NCBI RefSeq assembly: GCF_024357955.1 | Contig: NZ_JANEYT010000021.1 | Coordinates: 1-64,000, forward strand | Reading direction: 5' to 3' | From: Photobacterium pectinilyticum | GTDB taxonomy: Bacteria > Pseudomonadota > Gammaproteobacteria > Enterobacterales > Vibrionaceae | Length of the DNA: 64,000 nucleotides | Shown here: one piece after another, positions 36,970-48,290 of the stretch | How positions within the stretch are numbered: the first letter of the stretch is position 1 | Layout: every line of letters starts with the position of its first letter | The notes under the pieces: generated by a model | Told to the model about the DNA's origin: nothing | Seen by the model: only the letters and a program-made list of their open reading frames with translations | Databases searched by the model: none | Translations under genes and position numbers: made by a program

Positions 36970-38562
36970 TTATGCTGTCTCGGCCGCTTTAGCGGGTGCT
37001 GGGTTGCGGATTAAGTAATCGAAAGCACCTAAGCTTGCTTTGGCTCCTTCACCCATCGCGATAATGATTTGTTTGTATGGGACTGTTGTTACATCACCCG
37101 CTGCAAATACACCCTTCATAGATGTTGCACCGTGTGCGTTAATCTCGATTTCACCACGTGGTGATAGCTCAACGTTAGTCCCTTTCAACCATTCGCTGTT
37201 TGGCATAAGGCCGATTTGGACAAATATACCCGCGAGTTCGATTTGCTTCAGTTCATCGGTATTACGGTCTTTGTACTCAAGACCTGTTACTCGGTTACCA
37301 TCACCCAGAACTTGGGTTGTCTGTGCCATCTTGATGATTTCGATGTTCGGCGTTGCGTTCGCTTTATCAATCAGTACTTGGTCTGCTCGTAGCGTATCAG
37401 CAAATTCAAGAACCGTTACGTGCTCAACGATACCGGCTAGGTCGATAGCCGCTTCGATGCCAGAGTTACCGCCACCAATCACGGCTGTTTTCTTGCCTTT
37501 GAACAATGGGCCATCGCAGTGTGGGCAGTAAGCGACACCTTTATTACGGTATTCTTGCTCACCAGGAACATTCATCTCGCGCCAGCGCGCACCTGTACTT
37601 GTGATGACAGTACGAGCTTTCAATACTGCACCGCTTTCTAGTTCCACATGGATATAACCATCGGTTGTTTCTTCTGCGTCGATGATATTGGCTGCGCGCT
37701 GCTCAGTCATTATCTCGACACCGTATTCTTTTACGTGTTCTTCCAGGCTTGCGACCAACTTAGGGCCGGTTGTCGCTTTCACTGAAATAAAGTTCTCGAT
37801 AGCCATGGTATCCATCACTTGGCCACCAAAACGCTCTGCCACGACACCGGTGCGAATGCCTTTACGGGCTGCGTAGATTGCCGCTGAAGAACCTGCAGGA
37901 CCGCCACCAACAACGAGAACATCAAACGGCTCTTGCTTGTTTAGGTTTGCCGCTTTCTTTTCTACCGCAGTTGTATCGACTTTATTTAGGATTTCAGCCA
38001 GTGACATACGGCCTTGGCCAAATAACTCACCGTTGATAAATACGCTTGGCACCGCCATGATGTCGCGAGATTTTACTTCGTCTTGGAATGCTGCGCCGTC
38101 AATCATGGTTGTTTTAATTAGCGGGTTAATAGCAGACATCATGTTGAATGCTTGAACGACTTCTGGACAGTTCTGGCATGACAGTGAAATGAAGATCTCA
38201 ACGTTCAAGGGTTGGTTAAGTTCTTTGATTTGTTCGATTGTTTCCGCTTCGAGTTTAATTGGGTGACCACCACTATGAAGCAGTGCTAGCACTAGAGAGG
38301 TAAACTCGTGTCCCATTGGCAGGCCGGCAAATCCAATTGCTGTGCCTTTTTCTTGGTTCACCACCTGCATGATTGGCTGGCGCGAACTGGCGCTGTCATC
38401 ACGGGTGACGATAATTTTGTTTGTTAGAGACGCGATATCATCTGCTAAAGCCTGAAGCTTGTTAGCGGTTTCGCTGCCATCAAGGCTAAGTACTAGCTGT
38501 ACATCGGTTTTTAGGTTTTCTAGGTATGCTTTAAGCTGCTGCTTCATTGCTTGATCTAACAT
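36970..38562 (-). CDS. ahpF: alkyl hydroperoxide reductase flavoprotein AhpF
   Basis: AhpF reduces AhpC with NADH. The 530-residue product has an N-terminal pair of thioredoxin-like folds with the CQNC motif (about 133-136), then a thioredoxin-reductase part with FAD motif [19 protein letters not shown], redox pair CPHC (in [13 protein letters not shown]), NAD motif [18 protein letters not shown] and [16 protein letters not shown] start at [10 protein letters not shown] (38562), as in other AhpF; an in-frame ATG at 38604 adds 14 residues. It follows ahpC by about 210 bases. Confidence 0.96.
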   Translation of the reverse strand: MLDQAMKQQLKAYLENLKTDVQLVLSLDGSETANKLQALADDIASLTNKIIVTRDDSASSRQPIMQVVNQEKGTAIGFAGLPMGHEFTSLVLALLHSGGHPIKLEAETIEQIKELNQPLNVEIFISLSCQNCPEVVQAFNMMSAINPLIKTTMIDGAAFQDEVKSRDIMAVPSVFINGELFGQGRMSLAEILNKVDTTAVEKKAANLNKQEPFDVLVVGGGPAGSSAAIYAARKGIRTGVVAERFGGQVMDTMAIENFISVKATTGPKLVASLEEHVKEYGVEIMTEQRAANIIDAEETTDGYIHVELESGAVLKARTVITSTGARWREMNVPGEQEYRNKGVAYCPHCDGPLFKGKKTAVIGGGNSGIEAAIDLAGIVEHVTVLEFADTLRADQVLIDKANATPNIEIIKMAQTTQVLGDGNRVTGLEYKDRNTDELKQIELAGIFVQIGLMPNSEWLKGTNVELSPRGEIEINAHGATSMKGVFAAGDVTTVPYKQIIIAMGEGAKASLGAFDYLIRNPAPAKAAETA

Positions 38563-38700
38563 AATCGTGCCTACTCTTAAATTCTGTTTCTTGGTATTGA
38601 CCAATACCTTCTTGCTTTAAAGGAATATAAAAAGGGGGCGCAAGTCGGCAAACATTTTGTGGGATGGATTGTTTTTGGCTGCGGATAGCTTGTTTGGGGC

Positions 38701-38739
38701 GGCACGCCCAGCCCTTTAGGAGGTAGGCCAAAGCGTGCC
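38701..38739. repeat. stem-loop in the ahpC-ahpF gap
   Basis: GGCACGC at 38701-38707 pairs with GCGTGCC at 38733-38739 around a 25-base loop, between ahpC and ahpF. It could be a partial terminator or processing site lowering ahpF relative to ahpC. Confidence 0.35.
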
Positions 38740-38774
38740 TGTCAAACCGAATAGTGTCCGCTATTCAGTTGATT

Positions 38775-39332
38775 TTAGATTTTACCAACAAGGTCTAGAG
38801 ATGGCGCTAGAGTCTCTTCGCCCTCTTTCCATTTTGCTGGGCAAACTTCACCTGGGTTAGCCGCTACGTATTGTGCTGCTTTAACCTTGCGTAGTAGGTC
38901 TTCAGCGTCACGACCAATACCTTCAGCAGTGATTTCCATCGCTTGGATAACGCCTTCTGGGTCGATGAGGAAAGTCGCGCGGTCTGCAAGGCCTTGACCT
39001 TCACGCATTACGTTGAAGTTGTTGGTGATAGTGCCAGTTTGGTCACCTACCATGAAGTACTCGATAGTACCGATCTTGTCAGATGTATCGTGCCACGCTT
39101 TGTGAGAGAAGTGCGTGTCAGTTGATACTGAGTAAACCTCTACGCCACGAGACTGAAGTTCTGCGTACTTTTCTTGCAGGTCAACAAGCTCTGTTGGACA
39201 TACAAAAGTGAAATCTGCTGGGTAGAAGAAGAATACAGCCCACTTACCTTTTACGTCTTGTTCTGTGATTTCTACGAACTCGCCGTTTTTGAATGCTGTT
39301 GCCTGGAATGGTTTGATTTCTGAATTGATCAT
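38775..39332 (-). CDS. ahpC: peroxiredoxin AhpC
   Basis: AhpC is a typical two-cysteine peroxiredoxin that removes hydrogen and organic peroxides. The 185-residue product has the peroxidatic cysteine in [10 protein letters not shown] (about residue 47) and the resolving cysteine in PGEVCPAKW near the C-terminus. AGAGAG precedes the ATG. It is upstream of ahpF on the reverse strand, the usual pair and ratio of expression. Confidence 0.97.
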   Translation of the reverse strand: MINSEIKPFQATAFKNGEFVEITEQDVKGKWAVFFFYPADFTFVCPTELVDLQEKYAELQSRGVEVYSVSTDTHFSHKAWHDTSDKIGTIEYFMVGDQTGTITNNFNVMREGQGLADRATFLIDPEGVIQAMEITAEGIGRDAEDLLRKVKAAQYVAANPGEVCPAKWKEGEETLAPSLDLVGKI

Positions 39333-39455
39333 GCTTTAACTCTCTTTCTTATTTATCGTGTTTGACGCTGTCCTGCGTCGATGGAGTTATAATGCAATAC
39401 CACCGAAAAATTTAGAAATCGGACGTTTCTATTGATTTGATAGGTGAAACCTATC

Positions 39456-39620
39456 TAATACTAACCGACATAAATATCTGATCAGTCTTGCAGGTTAAAA
39501 CCGCTGTTCTCTGCGTTAGATATTTTGTAATTAGAGTCACTAGTTACAAAATATCTGCCTTGATAACAACGATTTTTCCAGTGCAAATACTTGATCAACG
39601 ACTTATCCAAATTGGTATAA
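39456..39620. repeat. MITE-like palindromic repeat, copy B (long form with nested palindrome)
   Basis: About 165 bases from TAATACTAA to TTGGTATAA. Compared with copy A it contains a 44-base insert between CTCTGC and CTTGATAAC. The insert is itself an inverted repeat: AGATATTTTGTAA and TTACAAAATATCT are exact complements. The insert starts and ends with GTTAG and TCTGC. Confidence 0.85.
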
Positions 39621-39738
39621 GAAAACAAGCCGTCATAGAAAGAAGCTATTAAAAGTAAACTCGATTTTTAATAGCTTGAGGCTTATGAACGCTTTTTGGC
39701 GATGATAGAGAAAAGCCTGAGGACCATAGGACGAGATA

Positions 39739-39766
39739 TAAAAAAGCCAGGCAAAATGCCTGGCTT
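39739..39766 (-). terminator. intrinsic terminator of tkt
   Basis: On the reverse strand AAGCCAGGCA-TTT-TGCCTGGCTT is a perfect 10-bp stem followed by a T-run, about 25 bases after the tkt stop. Confidence 0.88.
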
Positions 39767-39788
39767 GAAAGGTAATGGCTATTTTTGC

Positions 39789-41780
39789 TTACGCAAGTAG
39801 CTCTTTAGCTGTTTCAACGACGTTCTCGGTTGTGAAGCCGAACATCTTGAATAGCTCGCCTGCCGGTGCAGACTCGCCGAAGCTTGTCATACCGATGATA
39901 CGGCCGTCGAAACCAACGTATTTGTACCAGAAGTCAGCAATACCCGCTTCGATAGCAATACGCGCAGTGACGTCAGATGGCAGTACCGCTTCACGATATG
40001 CTGCGTCTTGCTTGTCAAATGCATCTGTAGCAGGCATAGACACTACGCGTACTTTCTTACCTTCAGCTGTTAGTTCAGCGGCAGCACTTACTGCTAGCTC
40101 AACTTCAGAGCCGGTGGCGATAAGGATAAGCTCTGGCTTACCTTCACAATCTTTCAGGATGTAGCCACCCTTAGCGATGTCAGCCACTTGTGCTTCAGAA
40201 CGCGGCTGCTGGGCTAGGTTCTGGCGTGAGAAGATCAGCGCTGTCGGGCCGTCTTTACGTTCGATAGCCAGTTTCCAAGCCACCGCGGATTCAACCTGAT
40301 CACATGGACGCCATGTGCTCATGTTTGGTGTCAGACGAAGTGATGCAATTTGCTCAACCGGTTGGTGAGTCGGACCATCTTCACCCAGACCGATAGAATC
40401 GTGAGTGTATACCTGGATGTTCTGCACTTTCATCAGTGCGGCCATACGCATTGCGTTACGCGCGTATTCCATGAACATCAGGAAGGTTGCACCGTAAGGT
40501 ACGAAACCGCCGTGTAGTGCGATACCGTTCATGATCGCGGTCATACCGAATTCACGAACACCGTAGTGGATGTAGTTGCCTGAGAAGTCTTTCGCTTCTA
40601 GCGACTTTGAACCAGACCACATTGTTAGGTTTGAAGGTGCAAGGTCAGCAGAGCCGCCCATGAACTCAGGTAGCATCTGGCCGAATGCTTCAAGCGCGTT
40701 TTGAGACGCTTTACGTGATGCAATGTTAGCTGGGTTGGCTTGCAGATCAGCGATGATAGCGTTCGCCTTCTCTTCCCACTCAGCAGGCAGATCGCCATTT
40801 ACGCGGCGTTTGAATTCAGCTGCCAGCTCAGGGTGTGCTGCTTCATAAGCTGCAAGTTTCTCGTTCCACGCTGCTTCCTTAGCTGCGCCTGCTTCTTTCG
40901 CATCCCACTCTGAGTAAACTTCCGACGGAATTTCAAAAGGACCGTGCTCCCAGCCTAGTTGTGTACGAGTTGCTGCAATTTCTTCAGCGCCTAATGGTGC
41001 ACCGTGACAGTCGTGTGTACCTGATTTGTTTGGAGAACCAAAGCCGATCACTGTTTTAGTACAGATAAGCGTTGGACGAGGATCTGCTTTAGCCACTTCA
41101 ATTGCAGCATTGATTGCTTCTGAATCGTGACCATCTACTGCTGGTATTACGTGCCAGCCGTATGCTTCGAAACGCTTAGGTGTATCATCAGAGAACCAAC
41201 CTTCAACGTGACCGTCGATAGAGATACCGTTGTCATCCCAGAAGGCGATCAGCTTGCCTAGACCTAGAGTACCAGCAAGAGAACACGCTTCGTGAGAGAT
41301 CCCTTCCATCAGACAGCCGTCGCCCATGAAGGCGTATGTGTGGTGGTCGACGATGTCGTGGCCGTCACGGTTGAACTGCGCAGCCATGGCTTTCTCTGCC
41401 ATTGCCATACCCACAGCATTGGTGATGCCTTGGCCTAGTGGGCCAGTTGTTGTTTCAATACCTGGCGCATAACCATATTCTGGGTGGCCTGGTGTTTTTG
41501 AGTGAAGTTGACGGAAGTTTTTCAGATCGTTAATTGACAGCTCGTAACCTGTAAGGTGAAGCAGTGAGTAGATCAGCATTGAACCGTGGCCGTTAGACAG
41601 CACGAAGCGGTCGCGGTCAGCCCACTCAGGGTTTTGTGGATTGTGGTTCATGTGGCCACGCCACAATACTTCGGCAATATCAGCCATACCCATAGGAGCT
41701 CCAGGGTGACCAGAGTTTGCCTGTTGTACACCGTCCATGCTCAGGGCACGGATTGCATTTGCCAACACTTTACGTTCCAT
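39789..41780 (-). CDS. tkt: transketolase
   Basis: Transketolase moves two-carbon units in the pentose phosphate pathway using thiamine diphosphate. The 663-residue product has [19 protein letters not shown] near residue 25, the cofactor motif [18 protein letters not shown] (about 155), [18 protein letters not shown] and the C-terminal [15 protein letters not shown]. The start at 41780 (MERKVLAN) has a GTGGA site upstream and matches the family; an ATG at 41792 adds four residues. Tal lies 82 bases upstream on the same strand. Confidence 0.97.
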   Translation of the reverse strand: MERKVLANAIRALSMDGVQQANSGHPGAPMGMADIAEVLWRGHMNHNPQNPEWADRDRFVLSNGHGSMLIYSLLHLTGYELSINDLKNFRQLHSKTPGHPEYGYAPGIETTTGPLGQGITNAVGMAMAEKAMAAQFNRDGHDIVDHHTYAFMGDGCLMEGISHEACSLAGTLGLGKLIAFWDDNGISIDGHVEGWFSDDTPKRFEAYGWHVIPAVDGHDSEAINAAIEVAKADPRPTLICTKTVIGFGSPNKSGTHDCHGAPLGAEEIAATRTQLGWEHGPFEIPSEVYSEWDAKEAGAAKEAAWNEKLAAYEAAHPELAAEFKRRVNGDLPAEWEEKANAIIADLQANPANIASRKASQNALEAFGQMLPEFMGGSADLAPSNLTMWSGSKSLEAKDFSGNYIHYGVREFGMTAIMNGIALHGGFVPYGATFLMFMEYARNAMRMAALMKVQNIQVYTHDSIGLGEDGPTHQPVEQIASLRLTPNMSTWRPCDQVESAVAWKLAIERKDGPTALIFSRQNLAQQPRSEAQVADIAKGGYILKDCEGKPELILIATGSEVELAVSAAAELTAEGKKVRVVSMPATDAFDKQDAAYREAVLPSDVTARIAIEAGIADFWYKYVGFDGRIIGMTSFGESAPAGELFKMFGFTTENVVETAKELLA

Positions 41781-41862
41781 ATTTGTATCCACTATGAATT
41801 TGTTTTAATCGAAAAAGGAAGAAAGCGGCAATTGGCCGCTTTCTAAAATTATATCTGCAGGG

Positions 41863-42813
41863 TTATAGACGCTCTGCAATCATTGTTTCAAGCTTGCCCT
41901 GATCGACAGCGAAGTTACGGATACCTTCTGCCAGTTTCTCAACAGCCATTGGATCTTGGTTGTGATCCCATAGGAACTCAGCATGAGTCATTGCTGCAGG
42001 ACGTTCTTTAGTGCCGTTAGAGTCGATTAGCTTCTCTACCACTTCACCTTCAGCTGCTTCTAGTTCAGCCAATAATTGAGGGGCGATAGTTAGACGGTCA
42101 CAACCAGCAAGTTCTAGGATCTCGCCGATGTTACGGAAGCTTGCGCCCATAACCACAGTCTTGTAACCGTGCTCTTTGTAGTAGTTGTAGATGCTAGATA
42201 CAGAAATAACACCTGGATCTTCTTGAGCGTCGAAGTCACGACCTTCTTTGGCTTTGTACCAGTCCATGATGCGGCCAACAAAAGGAGAAATCAGGTAAAC
42301 ACCGGCTTCGGCACAAGCGCGCGCCTGGGCAAATGAGAATAGAAGAGTCAGGTTACAGTTGATACCTTCTTTTTCCAGTACTTCTGCAGCGCGGATACCT
42401 TCCCAGGTAGAAGCTAGTTTGATCAGGATGCGGTCATTCGTAATACCGGCATCGTTGTACATTTTGATTAGCTGACGTGCCTTTTTAATGCTGCCTTCAG
42501 TGTCGTAAGAAAGACGCGCATCAACTTCGGTAGAAATACGTCCAGGGACCACATTTAGGATCTCTTTACCAATGCTAACGGCTAGCATGTCACAGGTGTC
42601 TTGGATTTGTTGTTTTTTGTTATCACTCTGTGTTTTTGCGTAAGCAATAGATTGTTCGATAAGAGGAGCGTATTCGGCAATTTGAGCCGCTTTAAGGATC
42701 AGAGATGGGTTAGTGGTCGCATCTTCTGGCTTGTACTTACTGATAGCTTCAATATCGCCGGTATCAGCAACAACAGTAGTTAGCGCGCGCAGTTGTTCCA
42801 GTTTAGTGCTCAT
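41863..42813 (-). CDS. tal: transaldolase
   Basis: Transaldolase moves three-carbon units between sugar phosphates through a Schiff-base lysine. The 316-residue product has the family start [29 protein letters not shown] (about 30-41) and the catalytic lysine in [13 protein letters not shown] (about 132). I start at MSTKLEQL (42813) after AAGGTCG; an ATG at 42849 adds twelve unlikely residues. The tal-tkt pair is a probable operon. Confidence 0.97.
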   Translation of the reverse strand: MSTKLEQLRALTTVVADTGDIEAISKYKPEDATTNPSLILKAAQIAEYAPLIEQSIAYAKTQSDNKKQQIQDTCDMLAVSIGKEILNVVPGRISTEVDARLSYDTEGSIKKARQLIKMYNDAGITNDRILIKLASTWEGIRAAEVLEKEGINCNLTLLFSFAQARACAEAGVYLISPFVGRIMDWYKAKEGRDFDAQEDPGVISVSSIYNYYKEHGYKTVVMGASFRNIGEILELAGCDRLTIAPQLLAELEAAEGEVVEKLIDSNGTKERPAAMTHAEFLWDHNQDPMAVEKLAEGIRNFAVDQGKLETMIAERL

Positions 42814-43221
42814 AAATATCGACCTTATTCTCGTTGGGCTTTGTTTCAATGCTAGCTAAAATTCCGGCTAGTAAAGTCATAAGTACGTCTTCTTAACCTT
42901 TCCTTATCAGACCAAAAATAATGTTGGTGAGCGGATGGATCGATTAAGAACAATTGGTTATTCGATAATTAGCGTTTTGGCATATTTTGTCAATCATAAA
43001 TCTTCTTAAACCCTGATTTGATCTCAATTTTTACTCGATTTGCGCTTGTTAGGCCGTATTTGTCAGTTTTTAGGGCAATAATCGCAAGTGAGCATGAATT
43101 TCCAGACTGAGCATATGATCCGTATGGTGATCATATGGTTAATTGTGGGGCGTTCACTTAACGAAGGACAGTTTTTTCCTCTAGCTGTGATGAGCTGTTG
43201 TCCATAAGCAAAACGACGGAC
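42814..43221. other. long leader region upstream of tal
   Basis: No gene fits. The promoter of tal-tkt should lie here. The only clear structure is the inverted repeat at 43112-43137, listed separately. Confidence 0.45.
43112..43137. promoter_or_regulatory. perfect 9-bp inverted repeat upstream of tal-tkt
   Basis: CATATGATC and GATCATATG are exact complements with an 8-base centre, about 300 bases upstream of tal. No T-run follows. It has the look of an operator, but the distance from tal is large. Confidence 0.4.
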
Positions 43222-43357
43222 CCTTGCTGGTTAAAACCGCTGTTCTCTGCGTTAGATATTTTGTAATTAGAGCCACTAGTTACTGCAATATCTGCCTTGA
43301 TAACAACGATTTTTCCAGTGCAAATACTTGATCAGCGACTTATCCAGATTGGTATTA
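43222..43357. repeat. MITE-like palindromic repeat, copy C (left end lost)
   Basis: About 136 bases that start within the CTTGCTGGTTAAAACC segment and run to TTGGTATTA. It has the nested insert of copy B, but the insert's right arm is altered (TTACTGCAATATCT), so the inner palindrome is decayed. The left terminal repeat is missing. Confidence 0.8.
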
Positions 43358-43377
43358 ATGAAGGCCGAGGTGTGTAA

Positions 43378-43406
43378 AACCCAAGCGTCTTGACGTCACT
43401 TGGGTT
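43378..43406 (-). terminator. probable terminator of the hybrid kinase gene
   Basis: AACCCAAG at 43378-43385 pairs with CTTGGGTT at 43399-43406 around a 13-base loop, about 28 bases beyond the stop. On the reverse strand it is followed by TTACACACC rather than a T-run, so strength is uncertain. Confidence 0.5.
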
Positions 43407-43433
43407 ATAGGTCTTGATGTGATTAATTACACA

Positions 43434-46295
43434 TTAAAAAAGCGATTCGCCGAAATCTTCAATATCGCCTAGTTGTTGATGTATCTCGTCGATGGTTGCG
43501 CTCAGCGCTAACCGCAGTGCCGAGATGTCTTGCTGGCTTGGCCATTGGTTTTGCTTAAGCTGCTTTTCAACGAGCGTGGCGCTTTGTTGTACCTGGGTGG
43601 CACTGATGCTGCCTGATACACCTTTAAGTGAGTGGCTGATCAAAATGGCTTGCTCAAAATCCTTTTGCTCTATAGCGTCTTCTAACTGCTCAATATCACT
43701 CCCATGTTCAGTTGCAAACATTTTTAGGAATTGGGCTGCTATGGCACTGTCATTATCCATCATATCCAATAATGGGATTAGGTCGATATAGTGGAAATCT
43801 GCAGGGTCTAGGTTATCTGCAGAGCTTGGCGATTCTATTAATTCGCTGTCTAGCGGTGAGATATCCTGTGCTAAGGCTTCAACATTATTATCGGTTTCTG
43901 TCGTGTCGATGACTGGCACTGCATATTGGTCATGCAGCGATGCCATGCGGGTAATTTTGTGCTTGAAGCGTTGCAGGGCGTCAACCAGTTTTCGTTCGTC
44001 CAGCGGCTTGGTGATCATGCATTCCACCCCAGCCTTGAGCATATTGCGCTGGGTTTCGGCAAAGACATCGGCAGTGCAGGCAAATATCGGTGTTTCACTG
44101 GCAGGAGGGGGAAGCTGACGGATTCGCTGGGTCGCTTCGATACCATCCATCACGGGCATATGGTTATCCATTAAAATCAGGTCGAAGGCTTGGGTTTCCA
44201 GTATTTTCAATGCTTCGGCACCGTTTTCGGCAATGGACGGAATAAAGCCCCTCTGCTTAAGAAAACTTTCAATGATCAGCACATTGAGGTGATTATCCTC
44301 GACGATCAGAACCTTGAGCCCTGCAAAAGCTTGACTGTCAAAGGCAATATCATTGCTTTCTTCGGCAGTGAATTGCCCCGGTTGTAATATGACAGAGACA
44401 TGGAAAGTCGAGCCTACTCCTTGCTCGCTGGAAACAGACACTTGTCCGCGCATTAGTTGCGCCAACTGCTTGACGATACTCAATCCCAACCCTGTACCGC
44501 CAAAACGGCGGCTGGTCGATGCCTCGGCTTGGGCAAAAGGGTCGAATATTAGGTTGATGCGTTCGGTAGGGATCCCAATACCGCTATCGCTAATAGCAAT
44601 GTGGAGGTATTGATCACCACTTGATTCCCCCGTGGTGAGTGATAGTGATACTGAGACCGTGCCTTTTTCGGTGAATTTAATCGCATTGCTGATGAGGTTA
44701 AAAAGGATCTGCCGGATCCGCGCCTTATCGGCATAGAACCATTGGCGGCGGTCAAAGTCACACTGGATATCGAACTCGATGCCTTTTTCCTTCGCCAGCG
44801 AATAGTAGGTACTCTCGATGGCCCCAACCAGATCGGTAAAGCAGAAGTGGGTGGGATCAAGCTTCAATTGCCCCTGCTCAATCTTGGAGAAATCCAAAAT
44901 ATCGTTAAGCAGAGTCATCATGTGTTTACCTGACTCGAGCAAGGTGCGCATATGTTGCTCTTGCTCCTTGTTGAGCTCAGTTTTTAGCAGTAACTGTGAT
45001 AAACCCAGCATCCCGTTCATCGGAGTACGGATCTCATGGGATAGATTAGCCAGAAAAGCCGATTTAGCTCTGTCCGCAGATTCTGCCTTGTGCCGTGCTT
45101 GGTTTAGGCGTTTGGTATCTCTGGTGATTTTGTCGGCACCTTGATTCAATGCATCGTGCAGGACTTTGAATTCATAGGGGCCTTTGAACTGATTGCTACG
45201 TGAGTAATTGCCAAGTTTGAACTGGGCGGCCAACCGGGTCAGCGCCGCAATAGGAACGGTGATGTGCTTGGTTAGCATTAAAGACAGTACGATGACGATA
45301 CCGGCAGTAAACAGCAGTGTCAGCAGGAAATACTGTTGAAGGTAGTCGATGGTGGCTGTTACCGTGTGCTCGGGAGTGATGGAGGCGAGGTACCAGTTTG
45401 CTTGCCCCTCGAGATGGATATTGAGCGGAGCAAGCGTTGTGACCATCGCTTGCCCTTGGCGATTGTTAAAGCTGTGCAGGTCTTTTGAATTCTGGCTATC
45501 GAGTTGTTGGTTTCGCTGAGTATGATGAAACTGTTGGCGTATGTATGCCTGGAAATCGTCAAATATCGCTAGGTTCATTCCTTGGTGGCGGCCTGAAAGA
45601 ATGATGTCGGCGTTGTGATTGATTAGCATGATGTAGTCGCTATTGCTGATCCGCTCGCCCAGGAATGTCAGTTGCGCGTTGAGCTCATCGAGTTGGTAGC
45701 GGATCACCAGATAGATTTCGTGTGTTTCATCGGCATGATGCTGGTGGGTCACCGTACTGATGATATACAGGTAGGCAATATCGTTTTGGTATTGCGGTGG
45801 CGAGATCAGCAGTTTGGCTTTATCGCTGCTCAGCGTGATGAGCTGTTGGGTGATGTCTGCCAGTCCGGCTTGTTCCAGGGTTGTTTCAATGTTTGTTGGC
45901 AGCGTATCGGCAGAGCTAGCAACCGCTGTTAATGATTGCTGACTTGCTTCGATTAAGTCAATTTGATTGAAGCTGGGATCAACCTCAGACAACTCCTTGA
46001 GATAGTTACTGATAAAGGTTCGTTGTTCTGGAGAGTGAGCTTCTCTATGTCCCAAGCTCGATAGTTCGAAAACAGGCGAGCTGGCGAGTTTGCGGATGCT
46101 CAACAAGCGCTGGGCGAGGATATCATCAAGGTTGTGCGCAGCTAATTCGGTGCGGCTGCTTAGCCCTTTGGCGATTTGCTCGGTTGCTACCGTTGTCAGT
46201 TTATCGCTGCTGAGCCAGTTATAGATAAAGGCCGGTACAATGCCGATAAACAGCATACTTCCGAGTATAATTGGCTTAATTTTATTGGGTATCAT
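43434..46295 (-). CDS. hybrid sensor histidine kinase with receiver and Hpt domains
   Basis: This 953-residue membrane protein has a first span (about 8-28), a large periplasmic sensor (30-320), a second span (about 322-342) and HAMP (about 343-395). The kinase core follows: phosphoacceptor His at about 420 in [13 protein letters not shown], then the ATPase with DSGIGIP and [13 protein letters not shown]. Next come a receiver ([24 protein letters not shown]) and a C-terminal Hpt ([11 protein letters not shown]). The layout matches BarA- and ArcB-type phosphorelays. No partner regulator is adjacent, so signal and output are unknown. Confidence 0.93.
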   Translation of the reverse strand: MIPNKIKPIILGSMLFIGIVPAFIYNWLSSDKLTTVATEQIAKGLSSRTELAAHNLDDILAQRLLSIRKLASSPVFELSSLGHREAHSPEQRTFISNYLKELSEVDPSFNQIDLIEASQQSLTAVASSADTLPTNIETTLEQAGLADITQQLITLSSDKAKLLISPPQYQNDIAYLYIISTVTHQHHADETHEIYLVIRYQLDELNAQLTFLGERISNSDYIMLINHNADIILSGRHQGMNLAIFDDFQAYIRQQFHHTQRNQQLDSQNSKDLHSFNNRQGQAMVTTLAPLNIHLEGQANWYLASITPEHTVTATIDYLQQYFLLTLLFTAGIVIVLSLMLTKHITVPIAALTRLAAQFKLGNYSRSNQFKGPYEFKVLHDALNQGADKITRDTKRLNQARHKAESADRAKSAFLANLSHEIRTPMNGMLGLSQLLLKTELNKEQEQHMRTLLESGKHMMTLLNDILDFSKIEQGQLKLDPTHFCFTDLVGAIESTYYSLAKEKGIEFDIQCDFDRRQWFYADKARIRQILFNLISNAIKFTEKGTVSVSLSLTTGESSGDQYLHIAISDSGIGIPTERINLIFDPFAQAEASTSRRFGGTGLGLSIVKQLAQLMRGQVSVSSEQGVGSTFHVSVILQPGQFTAEESNDIAFDSQAFAGLKVLIVEDNHLNVLIIESFLKQRGFIPSIAENGAEALKILETQAFDLILMDNHMPVMDGIEATQRIRQLPPPASETPIFACTADVFAETQRNMLKAGVECMITKPLDERKLVDALQRFKHKITRMASLHDQYAVPVIDTTETDNNVEALAQDISPLDSELIESPSSADNLDPADFHYIDLIPLLDMMDNDSAIAAQFLKMFATEHGSDIEQLEDAIEQKDFEQAILISHSLKGVSGSISATQVQQSATLVEKQLKQNQWPSQQDISALRLALSATIDEIHQQLGDIEDFGESLF

Positions 46296-46436
46296 CCGTG
46301 AACTTCCATTTCATTGCAGCGTGCCCTTGGGCAATACACCCATACGTTGGTACGAGTGTGATATATCTTCCATGAATTTATCAACAGGTACGTGGAAAGG
46401 AAGGGGAGAAATTGGATCTCCCCATCATTATTGGTA

Positions 46437-47927
46437 TTAGCTAAGAAGTTGCTCAAGGGTCAACGGTGTGGCAATCAACCCCATTTGTTGGGCCGGGGTG
46501 ATGCCGTCTCTATCCTGGCGACATAAATTGTGCCAGGCGCGATAGATATCGAGTAAGGGCAACAGGCCACCCGGTCGCAGCTTACGCCGTGGTTCATTAA
46601 TGAACTGGGCAAATTGATCTTGGAAGCGCTGCTGGTATTGCGTAATGGTCCTGTGGGTAGCAACCTCCAGCCATTTTCCTTCGTTATCTTTTTCGCCGCC
46701 TAAATGGCAGATCCCTTTACTGATGTCGTTTTTCCGGGTGAAAGCCCAGCGGTCCCGCCACCAACCCATTAGCACAATATCAATTCGCCCCGCATGTTGA
46801 CCATGTTGCCATTCGGGATCGGTCTCGACATAAATTGGGTGTATGGTTTTGTCTTTGATACGATCGCAAAAAATAGAGATACAGGCCGAGCGAAGCAAGG
46901 TTTCTTGCGGCATATAAATGGCAAGTTCTTCATTTTGTTCGAGCATTTGTTGCAAGTGCATATAATGTGCATACACGGTGTATTGCGGCCGGATCAAACA
47001 ACCTTTAGAGGGGTAATTCAACCGAGGCTTGCTCGACAGCGGGTCTTCGAAATTTGGTCGTGCCATGATTTGACGGTATACCGCGTCGATATGGGCAAGT
47101 AACCCCTGTGGCATTGTGTTGGGAGCTTCAACAAGTTGTACCGGGGGAGGAGCCATAAACCGTGCCCCGTTACTGTAAGGGTCATGCCATTCGCTACACT
47201 CTTCGTGCTCATCGGGTTGGTAATTGATGTCTTGCGCCAATACGTAACCGGACTCAGCTTCACTGCTGGCCACCCAGAGCACACCGTTCCCGCTATTAGG
47301 CTGCAGTTCACTGATATCCGAGGCGAGTGCTAACTGTGGTACATGTTTGACCAAGCGAGCATCAAACATAGCCAGTTGGCGGCGACAGCGGCTGGCAATA
47401 TGCGATAGCTGATCGTAGAACGATTTGGGGTTCATGTTCAGGCGGCGGCAGATATCCCTGACCGGATAGCCTGTGAATAGCATGGCTAACAATTTTTGCT
47501 GGATAAGGTTTTTGCTATTAAAACCCGACCAACGATCGACAAAGGTCGCTTGGCAGCATTTGCAACGGTAGCGCTGGCGATCACCACTAAAACCAAAAGC
47601 GTGATAAAGGTGGCGGTGGGTCAGTACCGGTAGTCCAAGGTTTTCACAATCAGGGTTGCTGCAAGCCGGCATGCCGCTGCTTTGTTGTTGCTTGAGGCGT
47701 AAGGCTTCTTCCACGACGTCATGGTTATTGATGATAGGAGGGAAAGCTCCGCACTCTTTGCAAACCAACATTGGTTTGTTCGGATTGTTGCGCTGAAGGA
47801 CATAATGTTGAGGGTCGGTAGAACCAAAATGGATGCAGCTGACGGTTTTACAATGATTAAGTTGGTGACCGTTACAGATTTGGGGAAGTAACGATGCGTC
47901 GTTGTCGATGCGGCGTGTATTCATCAT
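46437..47927 (-). CDS. zinc-finger, transposase-like protein of unknown role
   Basis: The 496-residue product has cysteine sets near the N-terminus (CKTVSC with CKEC, about 25-57; CSNPDC with CKCC, about 90-128). A helix-turn-helix follows (YPVRDICRRLNMNPKSFYDQL, about 154-174), then a region resembling an IS1-like DDE fold (ALASDISELQPNSGNGVLWVASSE...GYVLAQDI). No terminal inverted repeats or target duplication were seen around it, so it looks like a fixed gene rather than an insertion sequence. It could be a domesticated transposase acting as a DNA-binding protein; I cannot assign a function. Confidence 0.6.
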   Translation of the reverse strand: MMNTRRIDNDASLLPQICNGHQLNHCKTVSCIHFGSTDPQHYVLQRNNPNKPMLVCKECGAFPPIINNHDVVEEALRLKQQQSSGMPACSNPDCENLGLPVLTHRHLYHAFGFSGDRQRYRCKCCQATFVDRWSGFNSKNLIQQKLLAMLFTGYPVRDICRRLNMNPKSFYDQLSHIASRCRRQLAMFDARLVKHVPQLALASDISELQPNSGNGVLWVASSEAESGYVLAQDINYQPDEHEECSEWHDPYSNGARFMAPPPVQLVEAPNTMPQGLLAHIDAVYRQIMARPNFEDPLSSKPRLNYPSKGCLIRPQYTVYAHYMHLQQMLEQNEELAIYMPQETLLRSACISIFCDRIKDKTIHPIYVETDPEWQHGQHAGRIDIVLMGWWRDRWAFTRKNDISKGICHLGGEKDNEGKWLEVATHRTITQYQQRFQDQFAQFINEPRRKLRPGGLLPLLDIYRAWHNLCRQDRDGITPAQQMGLIATPLTLEQLLS

Positions 47928-48290
47928 GGCAGCCTAACCTTATCCATGGGCTTAAGCAACAAGCGCGTTATGTGTATGTGTTGGCAGGGGAGAGCCCATA
48001 AGGGGGTGGTACAGAGCAGGTATCCCCCCAGCTCTGTACCATTAGTTTCTACAACGAGCTTTGTCTTGGTATCTTCGCCGGCATTCCATCGCGAGTGCCA
48101 TTCAAATTGTGTAAGACGCCACATTTTACAAAATGTTGAGCTGCTTGATAGCCAAACAAAACAATGCTGTAGAGACTAATAACTCTCACTATCTGTCATA
48201 CCGATAACATCTGAGCAAATGGTATTGGTATGAATGTGAACACTAAGGTGTGGCCGATGAATCGGGGTTACATCGACCACAGTAGGTTCG
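47928..48290. other. gap upstream of the zinc-finger gene with an inverted repeat
   Basis: No gene is convincing. The main structure is the repeat at 48008-48040. The 3' untranslated part of deoD lies at the right; I see no strong terminator for it. Confidence 0.45.
48008..48040. promoter_or_regulatory. perfect 10-bp inverted repeat before the zinc-finger gene
   Basis: GGTACAGAGC and GCTCTGTACC are exact complements around a C-rich 13-base loop, about 80 bases upstream of the reverse-strand start at 47927. Lack of a T-run argues against a terminator. It could be an operator or a leader hairpin. Confidence 0.45.

Larger units (their letters stand above)
39333..39788. other. gap with ahpC leader, a repeat copy and the tkt terminator
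   Basis: The ahpC promoter should lie in 39333-39455; I cannot point to an OxyR site with confidence. The remainder is repeat copy B (39456-39620) and a tkt terminator (39739-39766), with no gene. Confidence 0.5.

Noticed and set aside
46426..46440. isolated TTGGTATTA near the zinc-finger gene stop
   Set aside because: Only the terminal nonamer of the repeat family is present, without any interior. Similar short matches occur at 48220 and 56773, so chance or deep decay cannot be told apart.
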